Of a stretch of 64,000 nucleotides of DNA, positions 35,901 through 43,666 are shown piece by piece. The translations under genes and the position numbers were made by a program. The DNA is taken from positions 1,426,868 through 1,490,867 of the forward strand of contig DDFK01000002.1 in the NCBI GenBank assembly GCA_002337145.1. Reading direction: 5' to 3'. Below the pieces are notes generated by a model. The model saw only the letters and a list, made by a program, of their open reading frames with translations. It was not told where the DNA came from and did no database searches. The DNA is from Chitinophagaceae bacterium UBA1930. Its GTDB lineage: Bacteria; Bacteroidota; Bacteroidia; Chitinophagales; Chitinophagaceae. How positions within the stretch are numbered: position 1 is the stretch's first letter; each line of letters begins with the position of its first letter.

Positions 35901-37306
35901 TCAGCAGGCATGCCAACACTGTGGAGCCTACCACCCAGACACCCATTGAGGACCTGATGCAGGCAATGTTCAGCAGCGGTATCGTTAATGCCGTCGGGGA
36001 ACATGGCGGCTTCACAACTGGCAGCAGTAGCCTGCTGCTAGGGGGCATTGCCGATTTCTTGGGTCAGCAGGACAACTATTTCCGCGGCAGTGCTTACCTT
36101 AGCTGGGTGCTGCTGGATGACGAGCAGTTCAAGCTGGTAAGTGAGGGTTCTGGCTTTGCACAGATGAGGGACCTGAAGGAATCGGAAGGCGAAGAATGCA
36201 ATGGGACGAACCTGTTGCAGGCCAATGACGGAGATGGTATCGATATACCAAGGAATGGCTATCTTTACATCTATGTAAGCAATACCAGTACGGACCATCC
36301 TGTGTACTTTGACCAGTTGCATATCGAGCATACAAGGGGGCCATTGGTGGAGGAGACGCAGTACTACCCGTTTGGCATGCGAATGGAATCTATTTGTAGT
36401 AAAGCAGCCGGTTCATTACTCAATCGCTATCAATACAACGGAAAGGAATTACAGAACAAGGAATTTAGTGATGGCAGCGGGCTGGAATGGCTGGACTATG
36501 GGGCGAGGATGTATGATGCACAGATAGGAAGATGGCATGTTGTTGATGCCGCCAGCGACCAGATGCGGCGTTTTTCACCTTACAATTTTGCATTTAATAA
36601 TCCTTTACGTTTTATAGACCCCGATGGGATGGCACCTACTGATTGGGTAAAGAATAAGGACGGAGGAATATATTGGGATGAGAATGCAACATCACAGGCT
36701 ACAACAAAAACGGGCGAGACATATTTAGGTAAAACAGTCGTTGAGTTTAAAGGTTCAAGAGCTGAGAAATTAGGTACGAAAGATGGTAAGGAAGGTTATA
36801 TTGATGGAGAAGGTGCCGTTACTGCAACGGTTACAGTATACGGTTCAGAGGGAGCTGATGATGTTAGTACATATACAGGCTATACAATGGGTTCTGACCC
36901 TCAAAAGTTTGGAGCGATTGACGAAGGTCTATATAATGGTAATTATGATGCTACAGGTAAGAGCGGTTCATTAAAGTCTCACTGGGCTGTTGAAGAAAGA
37001 GGTCAGGTTAGAATGATGGATGGGAAAATAAATCCTAATGCCCCTAATCAAATAGATGCAAATGGAGAAGGATATAAGGATGGGATTTTTATACATAGTT
37101 CGAATAGTAATGGTTATGCCGGTACTATAAATGATGGCAAAAGCGGCATTAGTGTAGGTTGTTTGTTAATAGCTCCTGCAGATTGGAAAGCGTTTAATGA
37201 AAAAATGGATGGGGTGAAAGACTTTAAAATTCAGGTCACAAGAACAGCTTACTTTGGAAACCCCTTCATGGGGATACAGTTACAAAGTTTTCAGAAAAAG
37301 GATTAA
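32975..37306 (+). CDS. DUF6443/Rhs polymorphic toxin with L,D-transpeptidase-like C-terminal tip
   Basis: 1443-aa secreted protein: signal peptide (1-19, ending AMAQ), DUF6443 domain (from about residue 45: RTWTASRPYTVESDVTSG), many YD repeats, then DHLGNVRT (about 882). An inserted domain (about 905-1125) precedes YYPFGM, and the Rhs core ends at FIDPDGM (about 1213-1218). Beyond that the base composition turns A+T-rich and the sequence is a separate tip of about 225 aa. It holds GIFIHSSNSNG (H1374) and, 19 residues on, SVGC (S1393, C1396), followed by LLIAPADWKAF. This His...SxGC arrangement is that of YkuD L,D-transpeptidase folds, also used by the toxin Tlde1. A peptidoglycan target is inferred. 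The next gene, 2 nt away, is the candidate immunity gene. Confidence 0.8.
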   Translation: MKKTIIYLVALLAYGKAMAQVVPNTATAPATIGSGINPVPTAYSSNATVNFIRTWTASRPYTVESDVTSGSRTVQEVKQSTQYFDGLGRPLQTVTKKASPSGKDMVGMNVYDEFGRETFKYLPYVAVDSNTGNGTFRRNPFNEQASFLGNTSYNPGLVGEQVYYGKTGFEPSPLNRPLTNYAPGNSWAGSNVGTTMAYGINTAADSVRIWDMGIGAIPTTSASYAAGKLYKNTTTDEHGKQVVEYKDLDGHTVLKKVQLAASPSAHHTGWLCTYYVYDDLGLLRYVIPPKAVEAIQGGGLWSINTDIHYGLCFQYDYDARGRMVYKKVPGAGAEFMVYDAMDRLVLKQDEGIRNFYPYNYSQYIWLAIKYDELNRPTQTSIWNDGNAYSINQLIQFAIDNGSTGYPDPGEFQYMDLLTETYYDDYSWVSGSGSGLSSSFIGTYASNTSYFYTPSNSTWPYPQTIAASDTKGMATGTKTRVLGTSDYLYATNFYDDRGRSVQSHSTNFSGGKDTVTMQYSFDGKLLRTLACQAKGGTNAQRYRVLTKTDYDDMGRAVKTSKKVNGSPEVVLSESSYDELGQLKLKKLGRKRNAGSNSYTTDVVDSLRYTYNIRGWLRGINKDYARGENGAENWFGMELAYDYGFSTAQLNGNIAGTRWRAKGHDDQRAYGFAYDAANRLLKGDFTQKASSTWNTSAGVDYSMKMGDGSNATTAYDANGNILKMWQRGLKLTNSTTIDSLTYAYQPSSNRLARVTDGITTDNKLGDFKDGTNTGTDDYDYDDNGNLILDRNKNISSIVYNHLNLPQEVDVLGKGKVLYTYDAIGNKLQKQTVDSTGSTVKTTTTTYLGVAVYQNDTLQFIGTEEGRLRMNSQGSDTAYYDYFIKDHLGNVRTMLTDEQKKDVYEAGFETANQAFEGQLFLNYTNIVAKPECFDTVSDKVQVVGCAKGDESAENWVVGAGKVLKVMAGDHVEASVKGMFSRHANTVEPTTQTPIEDLMQAMFSSGIVNAVGEHGGFTTGSSSLLLGGIADFLGQQDNYFRGSAYLSWVLLDDEQFKLVSEGSGFAQMRDLKESEGEECNGTNLLQANDGDGIDIPRNGYLYIYVSNTSTDHPVYFDQLHIEHTRGPLVEETQYYPFGMRMESICSKAAGSLLNRYQYNGKELQNKEFSDGSGLEWLDYGARMYDAQIGRWHVVDAASDQMRRFSPYNFAFNNPLRFIDPDGMAPTDWVKNKDGGIYWDENATSQATTKTGETYLGKTVVEFKGSRAEKLGTKDGKEGYIDGEGAVTATVTVYGSEGADDVSTYTGYTMGSDPQKFGAIDEGLYNGNYDATGKSGSLKSHWAVEERGQVRMMDGKINPNAPNQIDANGEGYKDGIFIHSSNSNGYAGTINDGKSGISVGCLLIAPADWKAFNEKMDGVKDFKIQVTRTAYFGNPFMGIQLQSFQKKD

Positions 37307-37308
37307 CA

Positions 37309-37827
37309 ATGAAGTCAGGTACTATATTTTTCGTAGCGATTATAAATACGTTTATGCTATTGTCATTTAAAAATGATGCTGGCAATAATTGTGGGGTTTT
37401 CTTATCAATGGATTACAAGAATAAGATTACACTTTATAGTACCGCTACTAAGCAGAGAGTAATAAAACAAATGGGTCATAATTTTAGCGAAGAGGATTAT
37501 TTGTTATTCACTATTTATAACAGCAATGACAGTATGTATTATGTTGAGGCATCTTATGCGATAGCAGGGAAGAATACTAAAGGGTGGATTAGTAAAAAGA
37601 CGAAGCTTTCTGTTTTTTCTAAGGCGTACAATAAAAAAATGATTCTTTATAAATCCTATAGCAAAAAGTCAGCAGGAGTATCAATTGACTATATATCAAA
37701 AGAATTGGAAGTTTTGAATTGCCATGACGGCTGGCTTAAAGTTGCAGTTACAGTAAACAAGAAAATTATTTTTGGGTGGCTGCCTCCCGAAGAACAGTGT
37801 AGTAACCCTTATACGACTTGTAATTAA
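37309..37827 (+). CDS. Candidate immunity protein to tip 1: secreted SH3-like protein
   Basis: 172-aa protein with a hydrophobic leader (about residues 1-22) and a C-terminal stretch that looks like a bacterial SH3 domain: GWISKKTKLSVFSKAY, LEVLNCHDGWLKVAVTVN, then the closing IFGWLPPEEQCSNPYTTCN with paired cysteines. It starts two bases after the toxin stop, so translation is coupled. Export to the periplasm fits an immunity partner for a toxin acting on the cell wall. A+T-rich like the toxin tip. The immunity role is inferred from position and localisation. Confidence 0.65.
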   Translation: MKSGTIFFVAIINTFMLLSFKNDAGNNCGVFLSMDYKNKITLYSTATKQRVIKQMGHNFSEEDYLLFTIYNSNDSMYYVEASYAIAGKNTKGWISKKTKLSVFSKAYNKKMILYKSYSKKSAGVSIDYISKELEVLNCHDGWLKVAVTVNKKIIFGWLPPEEQCSNPYTTCN

Positions 37828-37874
37828 GGGAATCTATTAAAATGCAAAAGCCCGGCAGTGCCAGCTTATTTTAT

Positions 37875-38050
37875 TTATGAAGCGAAAACCTTTTTAGCTT
37901 TTTGGGATTGCAGGAAAGCATCCAGCATAGCAAACACATGTGCTTTATCTTCAGTTCCGAGCTTTTGAATATCCACGATTTTATTCACCACGCTTTTTTC
38001 CAGCAGCAAATCAGTATTACCAACCAGGTAATCCAAAGACCCTGTTGGTG
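37875..38050 (-). pseudogene. 3' relic of an XRE-type transcriptional regulator
   Basis: Minus-strand reading gives SLDYLVGNTDLLLEKSVV, then KIVDIQKLGTEDKAHVFAML and DAFLQSQKAKKVFAS before the stop. This is the typical C-terminal tail of Bacteroidetes XRE regulators, in which the helix-turn-helix is at the N-terminus. The N-terminal two thirds are missing: the reading frame abuts the truncated Rhs gene near 38,050. It marks a recombination scar. Confidence 0.6.
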
Positions 38051-38056
38051 GGCAAT

Positions 38057-41000
38057 ATGGTAAACGGGCAAACAATACCCAACGGTGCAACAGTGCCTGC
38101 CACGGCTACCCAAACGGTGCAAACAAAACCGGCCGCCTATGGCGGTAGCATAAAAGTGAACTATGTACGTACCTGGACACCCAACAGGCCCTACACAGTA
38201 GAGTCGGACGTTACTTCGGGCAGCCGCACGGTGGCGGAAGTGCAGCAAGCCACCCAGTACCTGGACGGGCTGGGCAGGCCATTGCAAACGGTGACCAAAC
38301 AGACCAGCCCACTGGGTAAGGATATGGTGAGCCCCGTGGTGTACGATGCCTTTGGCAGGGAACAGTACCATTACCTGCCCTATACCGGTACAACTACCAA
38401 TGGCAGCCTGCACCTGGACCCCTTTACAGAGCAGGAGACTTTCCTGAAATCGGTATACAACCCTACCAATGATGCCAATGGCGAAAAATTCTTCTATGGC
38501 AAAACTACATTCGAGGCATCGCCCCTGAACCGGCCATTGAAGAGCTTTACACCGGGCAACAGCTGGGCGGGCAGCGAGGGTGCATCCTCGGGTAACGAAC
38601 ATGCCACCAACATGGGTTACCAGATAAATGTGGCCAATGAAGTGCGGTTATGGCACATAACCCCAACCATTGGTGCTACGGCCGCCACAACGGGCTGGTA
38701 TGAAGCAGGGCAGCTGTATAGAACAGTAACAGGTGACGAGCATGGTAAGAAAATGGTGGAATACAAGGACAAGCAGGGGCAGGTGGTGCTTAAAAAGTTG
38801 CAGGTGGCCGATGCGGTGGATATAGACGGGCAGGATGGCTGGCTATGCACGTACTATGTATATGACGATTTTGGCCTGTTGCGTTTTGTGGTGCCGCCCA
38901 AAGCCACAGAAGCCGCCATTGCCAATGGCTGGGTGCTGACCACCACCATGAGGGACGAACTCTGTTTTTGGTATGCGTATGATGGGAAGGGGAGGATGAT
39001 AGAAAAGAAAGTGCCGGGAGCAAATAAGGTTGATATGGTATATGACATCCGAGACAGGCTGGTAATGGCACAGGACCAGAATTTACGGAACACCGACCAG
39101 TGGCTGGTGACCCAATATGACGAACTGAACAGGCCTATACGAACTTATCTGTTTACCGACGACGATGTTAGAAGCGTGCATGAAGGGGATGCACTAAATG
39201 TTTCTGAATACCCGTCTTCTGTCATGTTTACAGTGTATACTAACGAACTGCTTACCGAAACCTATTACGATAACTATGCCTGGGTAGGTGGCGGCGTAAC
39301 GGGCATCAACGGTGCACTCAATACGGCCTTTACAACAAGTAGCGACTATATTACCAGTTTTGATACCTACCCGCTGTACGCACAGCCAGTGCAGCAGAGC
39401 CTTGCCGTGAAAGGCATGGTGAGCGGCGGCAAAACAAAGGTACTGGGTAGTACGGGCACCTACCTGTACAATATTTCCATTTATGATGACAAGGGCCGCC
39501 CCGTGCAGGTAACCAATACCAATATAAGTGGCGGCTTCGATATTGCCACCAGCCAATACGATTTTGCAGGCAAAGTGCTGGTGCAGCACCATTACCATAC
39601 CAACCTTGCTTTGGGCCAGGTGCTTGTAACCAAGACAGGCTATGACCATGCCGGCAGAGTACTGAAAGTGGAAAAGAATGTGAACAGCGATGGTTTCAGG
39701 ACAATAGCCGAAAACACATACAACGAACTGGGACAACTGGCAACAAAAAAACTGGGCAACAAACCGGCTGATCCCGGGATACCCCTGGAAATACTGGACT
39801 ATACCTACAATATACGTGGCTGGCTGAATGGCATCAACAAGGATTATACCGATGATGCCAGCGAGGGCAATACCACACGCTGGTTCGGCATGGAACTGAA
39901 ATACGATTATGGCTTTAGCCAAGGCCAGTACAACGGCAATATTGCAGGCAGCATCTGGAAGAGCCGCGGCAGCGACAAGCAGCGTGCCTACGGTTTTAAT
40001 TACGACAATGCCAACCGCCTGCTGCGTGGCGACTTTACGCAGAACGATGGCGGATGGAACCAAAGTGCGGGTATCAACTACAACATGCAGATGGGTGATG
40101 GGGTTACTGGTACAGATGCATACGATGCCAATGGCAATATACGGAGCATGCAACAATGGGGATTGAAGCTTACTGCATCTGCACAGTTGGATGATCTGGC
40201 CTATACCTACAATGCCAATAGCAATAAATTAAAGAATGTGGTAGATGCAGTGAACGATCCCAATACCAAGCTGGGCGATTTCCGCAGTTCATCGGCATAC
40301 ATGTCCACATTGGGCGGTACCAAGACAACCACTGCAACCGACTATAGTTACGATGCCAATGGCAACCTGGCTTACGACAAGAATAAGGACATTAGCAGCA
40401 TTGCCTACAATCACCTGAGCCTGCCACAGACCATTACGGTAACGGGCAAGGGCAGTATAACTTATACTTATGATGCCGCAGGTAACAAGCTGAAAAAGGT
40501 GACGGTTGACAATACTACAAGCCCCACAAAAACCACTACTACCGACTATATGGCTGGCTTTGTATACGAGAACACGGTGTTACAGTTCATGCCACAGGAA
40601 GAGGGCAGGATACGGGAATTGAAAGACGGTACAGGTACCTTAACCGGTTATGCCTTTGACTATATGGTAAAAGATCATTTGGGCAATGTGCGTGCCCTGC
40701 TGACCGACGAGCAGAAAAAAGACATCTACCTTGCGGGTTTCGAAACTGCTGACCAATCCAATGAAGACCCTCTTTTCCTGAACTATACCAATATAGTGGA
40801 GCGGCCAGAATGCTTTAGCAGCGAAAGCCAAATGGTGCAGGTAGTGGGCTGTGCCAAGGGTGATGAGAAAGCGGAGAACTGGGTGGTGGGTGCTGGAAAA
40901 GTAATAAAAGTAATGGCGGGCGACCATGTGGATGCAATGGTGAAGGGGATGTTCAGCAAGAATGCCAATACCGTTAACCCGACAACGCAGGTACCGATTG

Positions 41001-42313
41001 AGGACCTGATGCAACAAATATTCAGCAGTGGCATCGTGCATTCGGGTGCGGAGCATGGCGGCTTCACCACGGGCAGCAGCAGCCTGCTGTCTGGCGGCAT
41101 AGCCGACTTCCTAAGCACGCAGGACAACTATGTGGGCAGTTCGGCCTACCTGAACTGGATACTGTTGGACGAGGAGCAGTTCAAATTAGTGAGCAGCGGT
41201 TCTGGCTTTGCACAGATGACCGACCCCAAGAAATTGGAAGGCAGCGAATGCAACAGTACGGTGCTGTTGCAGGCCAACGATGGGGATGGTATAGACATCA
41301 AAAGGAATGGCTATCTTTATGTATATGTGAGCAATACCAGTACGGACCATCCGGTGTATTTTGACGAGCTGCGGATAGAACATACACGGGGGGCTTTGCT
41401 GGAGGAAACGGCTTACTATCCGTTCGGGTTGACAATGGCGGGGATAAGTAGTAAGGCGGTAGGCGGTATGGACAACAAGAAGAAATACAACGGTAAAGAA
41501 TTACAGTCTGAAGAGTTTTCCGATGGAAGTGGGTTGGAGTTATATGATTATGGTACAAGGTTTCAAGATTCCCAACTGGGAAGATGGTGGGTGATAGACC
41601 CACTTGCAGAAAAATACATGATGTTATCCATCTATAATTATTGTGCTAACAATCCTATAAAGTATATAGACCTTGATGGAAATGAAATTGCCAACCCAAA
41701 TGACCCAGAAACCATAAAGTTGAAAGCTACCATGATGAGAACTGAAACAGGTGCTAAAATTTGGAATCAAATGGAAAAATCTAGTACCTTAATTACGATA
41801 ACTCTCGCTACGCATTATGATAATATTGGGAAAAAAATGTCTTCCCTTAATGGGGGAGAAACGATGACTGCAACTGACTATATAAAAAGGAGTCAAAATG
41901 AAAAGGAAAATTTTGAGGATAGTTGGATTTTTGACCCTTCAACAGGTGAATATAAAAAAAGTAGTGAGTGGAATAGTACTGTTATTGTATTGCATGAAGA
42001 AGCATTGGATCAACAAGCAAGAATGTATGCTGGTGTTTTTGGTGTAACGTATGAAGAAGCATTGGATATAGCTTGGGGATTGACTGGAAGTCACGAGGGT
42101 ACTCACGTATTTCAAGATTACGCTGATTTTTATGACAAAAAGAAAGGTAAGGATGGAAAGTACATAGACCAGCAAAAAAAAGGTGCAAAAGAGAAAGATT
42201 ATAAAGAACGTAAACATGAAAAAACAGCTTTGAATGTAGAAGACAAAGCTCGAGATGAAGAAAAAAAGAAAAACGATCAAAAAAAGAAAAAAAATGAAAA
42301 GAAAAAATCCTAA
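38057..42313 (+). CDS. Second DUF6443/Rhs protein, lacking promoter and signal peptide, with zincin-motif tip
   Basis: 1418 aa from the ATG at 38057; reading is open further upstream, but only through the regulator relic's antisense. Residues from GQTIPNGATVPAT align with the mature start of the intact copy (AQVVPNTATAPAT), so the signal peptide and everything upstream are gone. DUF6443, YD repeats, DHLGNVRA and YYPFGL follow as in the first copy. The Rhs core ends IDLDGN (D1205) where the first copy has IDPDGM. The tip (about 210 aa) carries SHEGTHVFQDY (H1346), an HExxH zinc-protease motif. It ends in a Lys/Glu-rich tail encoded by A runs. A candidate immunity gene overlaps its end. Likely a silent cassette unless recombined or read from upstream. 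Confidence 0.75.
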   Translation: MVNGQTIPNGATVPATATQTVQTKPAAYGGSIKVNYVRTWTPNRPYTVESDVTSGSRTVAEVQQATQYLDGLGRPLQTVTKQTSPLGKDMVSPVVYDAFGREQYHYLPYTGTTTNGSLHLDPFTEQETFLKSVYNPTNDANGEKFFYGKTTFEASPLNRPLKSFTPGNSWAGSEGASSGNEHATNMGYQINVANEVRLWHITPTIGATAATTGWYEAGQLYRTVTGDEHGKKMVEYKDKQGQVVLKKLQVADAVDIDGQDGWLCTYYVYDDFGLLRFVVPPKATEAAIANGWVLTTTMRDELCFWYAYDGKGRMIEKKVPGANKVDMVYDIRDRLVMAQDQNLRNTDQWLVTQYDELNRPIRTYLFTDDDVRSVHEGDALNVSEYPSSVMFTVYTNELLTETYYDNYAWVGGGVTGINGALNTAFTTSSDYITSFDTYPLYAQPVQQSLAVKGMVSGGKTKVLGSTGTYLYNISIYDDKGRPVQVTNTNISGGFDIATSQYDFAGKVLVQHHYHTNLALGQVLVTKTGYDHAGRVLKVEKNVNSDGFRTIAENTYNELGQLATKKLGNKPADPGIPLEILDYTYNIRGWLNGINKDYTDDASEGNTTRWFGMELKYDYGFSQGQYNGNIAGSIWKSRGSDKQRAYGFNYDNANRLLRGDFTQNDGGWNQSAGINYNMQMGDGVTGTDAYDANGNIRSMQQWGLKLTASAQLDDLAYTYNANSNKLKNVVDAVNDPNTKLGDFRSSSAYMSTLGGTKTTTATDYSYDANGNLAYDKNKDISSIAYNHLSLPQTITVTGKGSITYTYDAAGNKLKKVTVDNTTSPTKTTTTDYMAGFVYENTVLQFMPQEEGRIRELKDGTGTLTGYAFDYMVKDHLGNVRALLTDEQKKDIYLAGFETADQSNEDPLFLNYTNIVERPECFSSESQMVQVVGCAKGDEKAENWVVGAGKVIKVMAGDHVDAMVKGMFSKNANTVNPTTQVPIEDLMQQIFSSGIVHSGAEHGGFTTGSSSLLSGGIADFLSTQDNYVGSSAYLNWILLDEEQFKLVSSGSGFAQMTDPKKLEGSECNSTVLLQANDGDGIDIKRNGYLYVYVSNTSTDHPVYFDELRIEHTRGALLEETAYYPFGLTMAGISSKAVGGMDNKKKYNGKELQSEEFSDGSGLELYDYGTRFQDSQLGRWWVIDPLAEKYMMLSIYNYCANNPIKYIDLDGNEIANPNDPETIKLKATMMRTETGAKIWNQMEKSSTLITITLATHYDNIGKKMSSLNGGETMTATDYIKRSQNEKENFEDSWIFDPSTGEYKKSSEWNSTVIVLHEEALDQQARMYAGVFGVTYEEALDIAWGLTGSHEGTHVFQDYADFYDKKKGKDGKYIDQQKKGAKEKDYKERKHEKTALNVEDKARDEEKKKNDQKKKKNEKKKS

Positions 42314-42779
42314 AAACATATTGGTGCCCATATTTTTAGTGTTGACTTTAAATAGCACTTTTAAAGTGCTTTCTCAAAATACTGATAGCATTCTCATTTG
42401 TAAATATCCAGTGAAAGAGGGATACGTCTATATATTAAAACATGAGAAACCCACTAGTTATCAAGATCCAATTACTTATCTTCCTATCTTTTCAAAAGAT
42501 AGTAGCGTTTTTGCTTTTAAGGGAGGCAAAGTTGTTACAGTTTATCAAAAAGAAAATTTTATAGTTATTCGGAGTGGGAAAAAATATATCTCGTATAGTA
42601 ATTTTCAGAAAATTATTGTTAATGTAGGTGATAAAATATCAAGAGGTCAGTTACTAGGATTTACAAAAAAAACTAGTACAGATGAATATTTTAGACTGGA
42701 TTTTAAAATGAATAATAGTGAGAAGGATATTAGTTATGAAGACCAATTGAAATATTTAAAACGGGCTTGCAGTCACTAG
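42294..42779 (+). CDS. Candidate immunity protein to tip 2: secreted, degenerate M23-like protein
   Basis: 161-aa protein starting at ATG 42294, which overlaps the toxin's last 20 bases in another frame. A basic N-terminus and hydrophobic leader (ILVPIFLVLTLNSTFKVLSQ) predict export. The body follows the layout of M23 (LytM) peptidases: GGKVVTVYQKENFIVIRSG, YISYSNFQKIIVNVGDKIS and RGQLLGFTKK. At the place of the zinc-binding HxH it reads EYFRLDFKM, and the first His...Asp site is also absent. It should be inactive as an enzyme and could bind or mimic a target. Start could be earlier (42255), but the nearer ATG gives a better leader. Confidence 0.65.
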   Translation: MKRKNPKNILVPIFLVLTLNSTFKVLSQNTDSILICKYPVKEGYVYILKHEKPTSYQDPITYLPIFSKDSSVFAFKGGKVVTVYQKENFIVIRSGKKYISYSNFQKIIVNVGDKISRGQLLGFTKKTSTDEYFRLDFKMNNSEKDISYEDQLKYLKRACSH

Positions 42780-42808
42780 TCTATAAGAGTTCATGTTAAC
42801 TTTTAAAG

Positions 42809-43171
42809 TTGCTAATTAACAAGGAAACCATCCAAACGGGTGGCTTTTTTAGTTCACAGTCGTCAAAGGATGCAGCAGGGAATCAAATCAATTATCGGGA
42901 ATATGATGTGAATCCTTATACCAAAGGCCAAAATCGAGGGAGCGAAAGAGTGGTTATCGGTAGTGACGGAAAAGACGGCTTTTTTGCAGGTAGGGAAAAA
43001 GCAGGATGGTTTCCTGTTATAGCACAGCATAGTACAAGTTCATTTGTAAGTGACATTACCGCCTTTTTGGAAGCATGGCGAGGAAGTGGGGGTAACAATA
43101 ACAAATTGATAGATGACTTTATCAATACAATGAAAAATAAATATGGTGTAAAAGTAACATTTGTAAAATGA
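42809..43171 (+). pseudogene. Orphan toxin tip without its Rhs carrier
   Basis: 120 residues readable from TTG 42809; no ATG, and an in-frame TAA lies just upstream. The beginning (KETIQTGGFFSSQSSKDAAG) and the block YREYDVNPYTKGQNRGSERV, followed by VIGSDGK, resemble the ends of Rhs and other secreted toxins of the ribonuclease N1/T1 kind. The YYTxDHY box expected after it is missing, so the enzymatic class is uncertain. It overlaps the next gene by ATGA, as toxin-immunity pairs do. Interpreted as a displaced tip cassette that can only be used after recombination. Confidence 0.5.
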
Positions 43172-43443
43172 CAAAATTAATTTTAAAAATAGGCTTGATA
43201 AATATTGGTTTATTTATCGGATTAATTATAGTGGCAACATTAGTTGCTTTTGGAATGGGCTATGGCTCAAAGAGCACATATAACAAGCAGCTATTAATAC
43301 TTTACTCATTCACAGCCTTAATACAGATAGGGATAAATTATCTGATATACAAGAAGCAAATAGCTTTAGACTGGAGTGTGTTAGCAATAATTGTTCTAAT
43401 CGTTGTTATTATTTATGTAATTTATCCTCTAATGATACAATAG
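43168..43443 (+). CDS. Small membrane protein, possible immunity partner of the orphan tip
   Basis: 91-aa protein with three hydrophobic helices (about residues 6-30, 40-60 and 66-88). Its ATG overlaps the TGA of the preceding tip frame (ATGA), implying translational coupling. No family was recognised. Strongly A+T-rich, like the other genes of this island. Confidence 0.55.
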   Translation: MTKLILKIGLINIGLFIGLIIVATLVAFGMGYGSKSTYNKQLLILYSFTALIQIGINYLIYKKQIALDWSVLAIIVLIVVIIYVIYPLMIQ

Positions 43444-43666
43444 AAAGTAAAGTAATAAAAGCCCCTACTACCCTTAGTGTTGCTAAAAATAATCTATCTC
43501 GAATGCTGACCGTAGTTTGCAACTACGATCTTTGCTAAAATAAATCCTATAGTAGCAAAAGCCTATGAAGGGCTTTGTGTTTTACTGAATAATAAAATTC
43601 TTTCAACGAGGTACGCAGATTCATGTTTTCACATTATAATATTCCATTGTATGTGTAAATTCGCAA
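43444..43666. other. Gap with two short hairpins
   Basis: No coding potential. CGTAGTT-TGC-AACTACG (43511-43527) is a perfect 7-bp hairpin. AAAGCC...GGCTTT further on (near 43558-43577) is a weaker one without a T run. These may be remnants of a mobile element or tip-cassette boundary. Confidence 0.4.

Noticed and set aside
37940..38056. Upstream extension of the second Rhs reading frame
   Set aside because: These 39 codons are antisense to the XRE regulator relic and give no signal peptide; they are open by chance.
39194..40156. 320-aa minus-strand frame
   Set aside because: Antisense shadow of the second Rhs gene.
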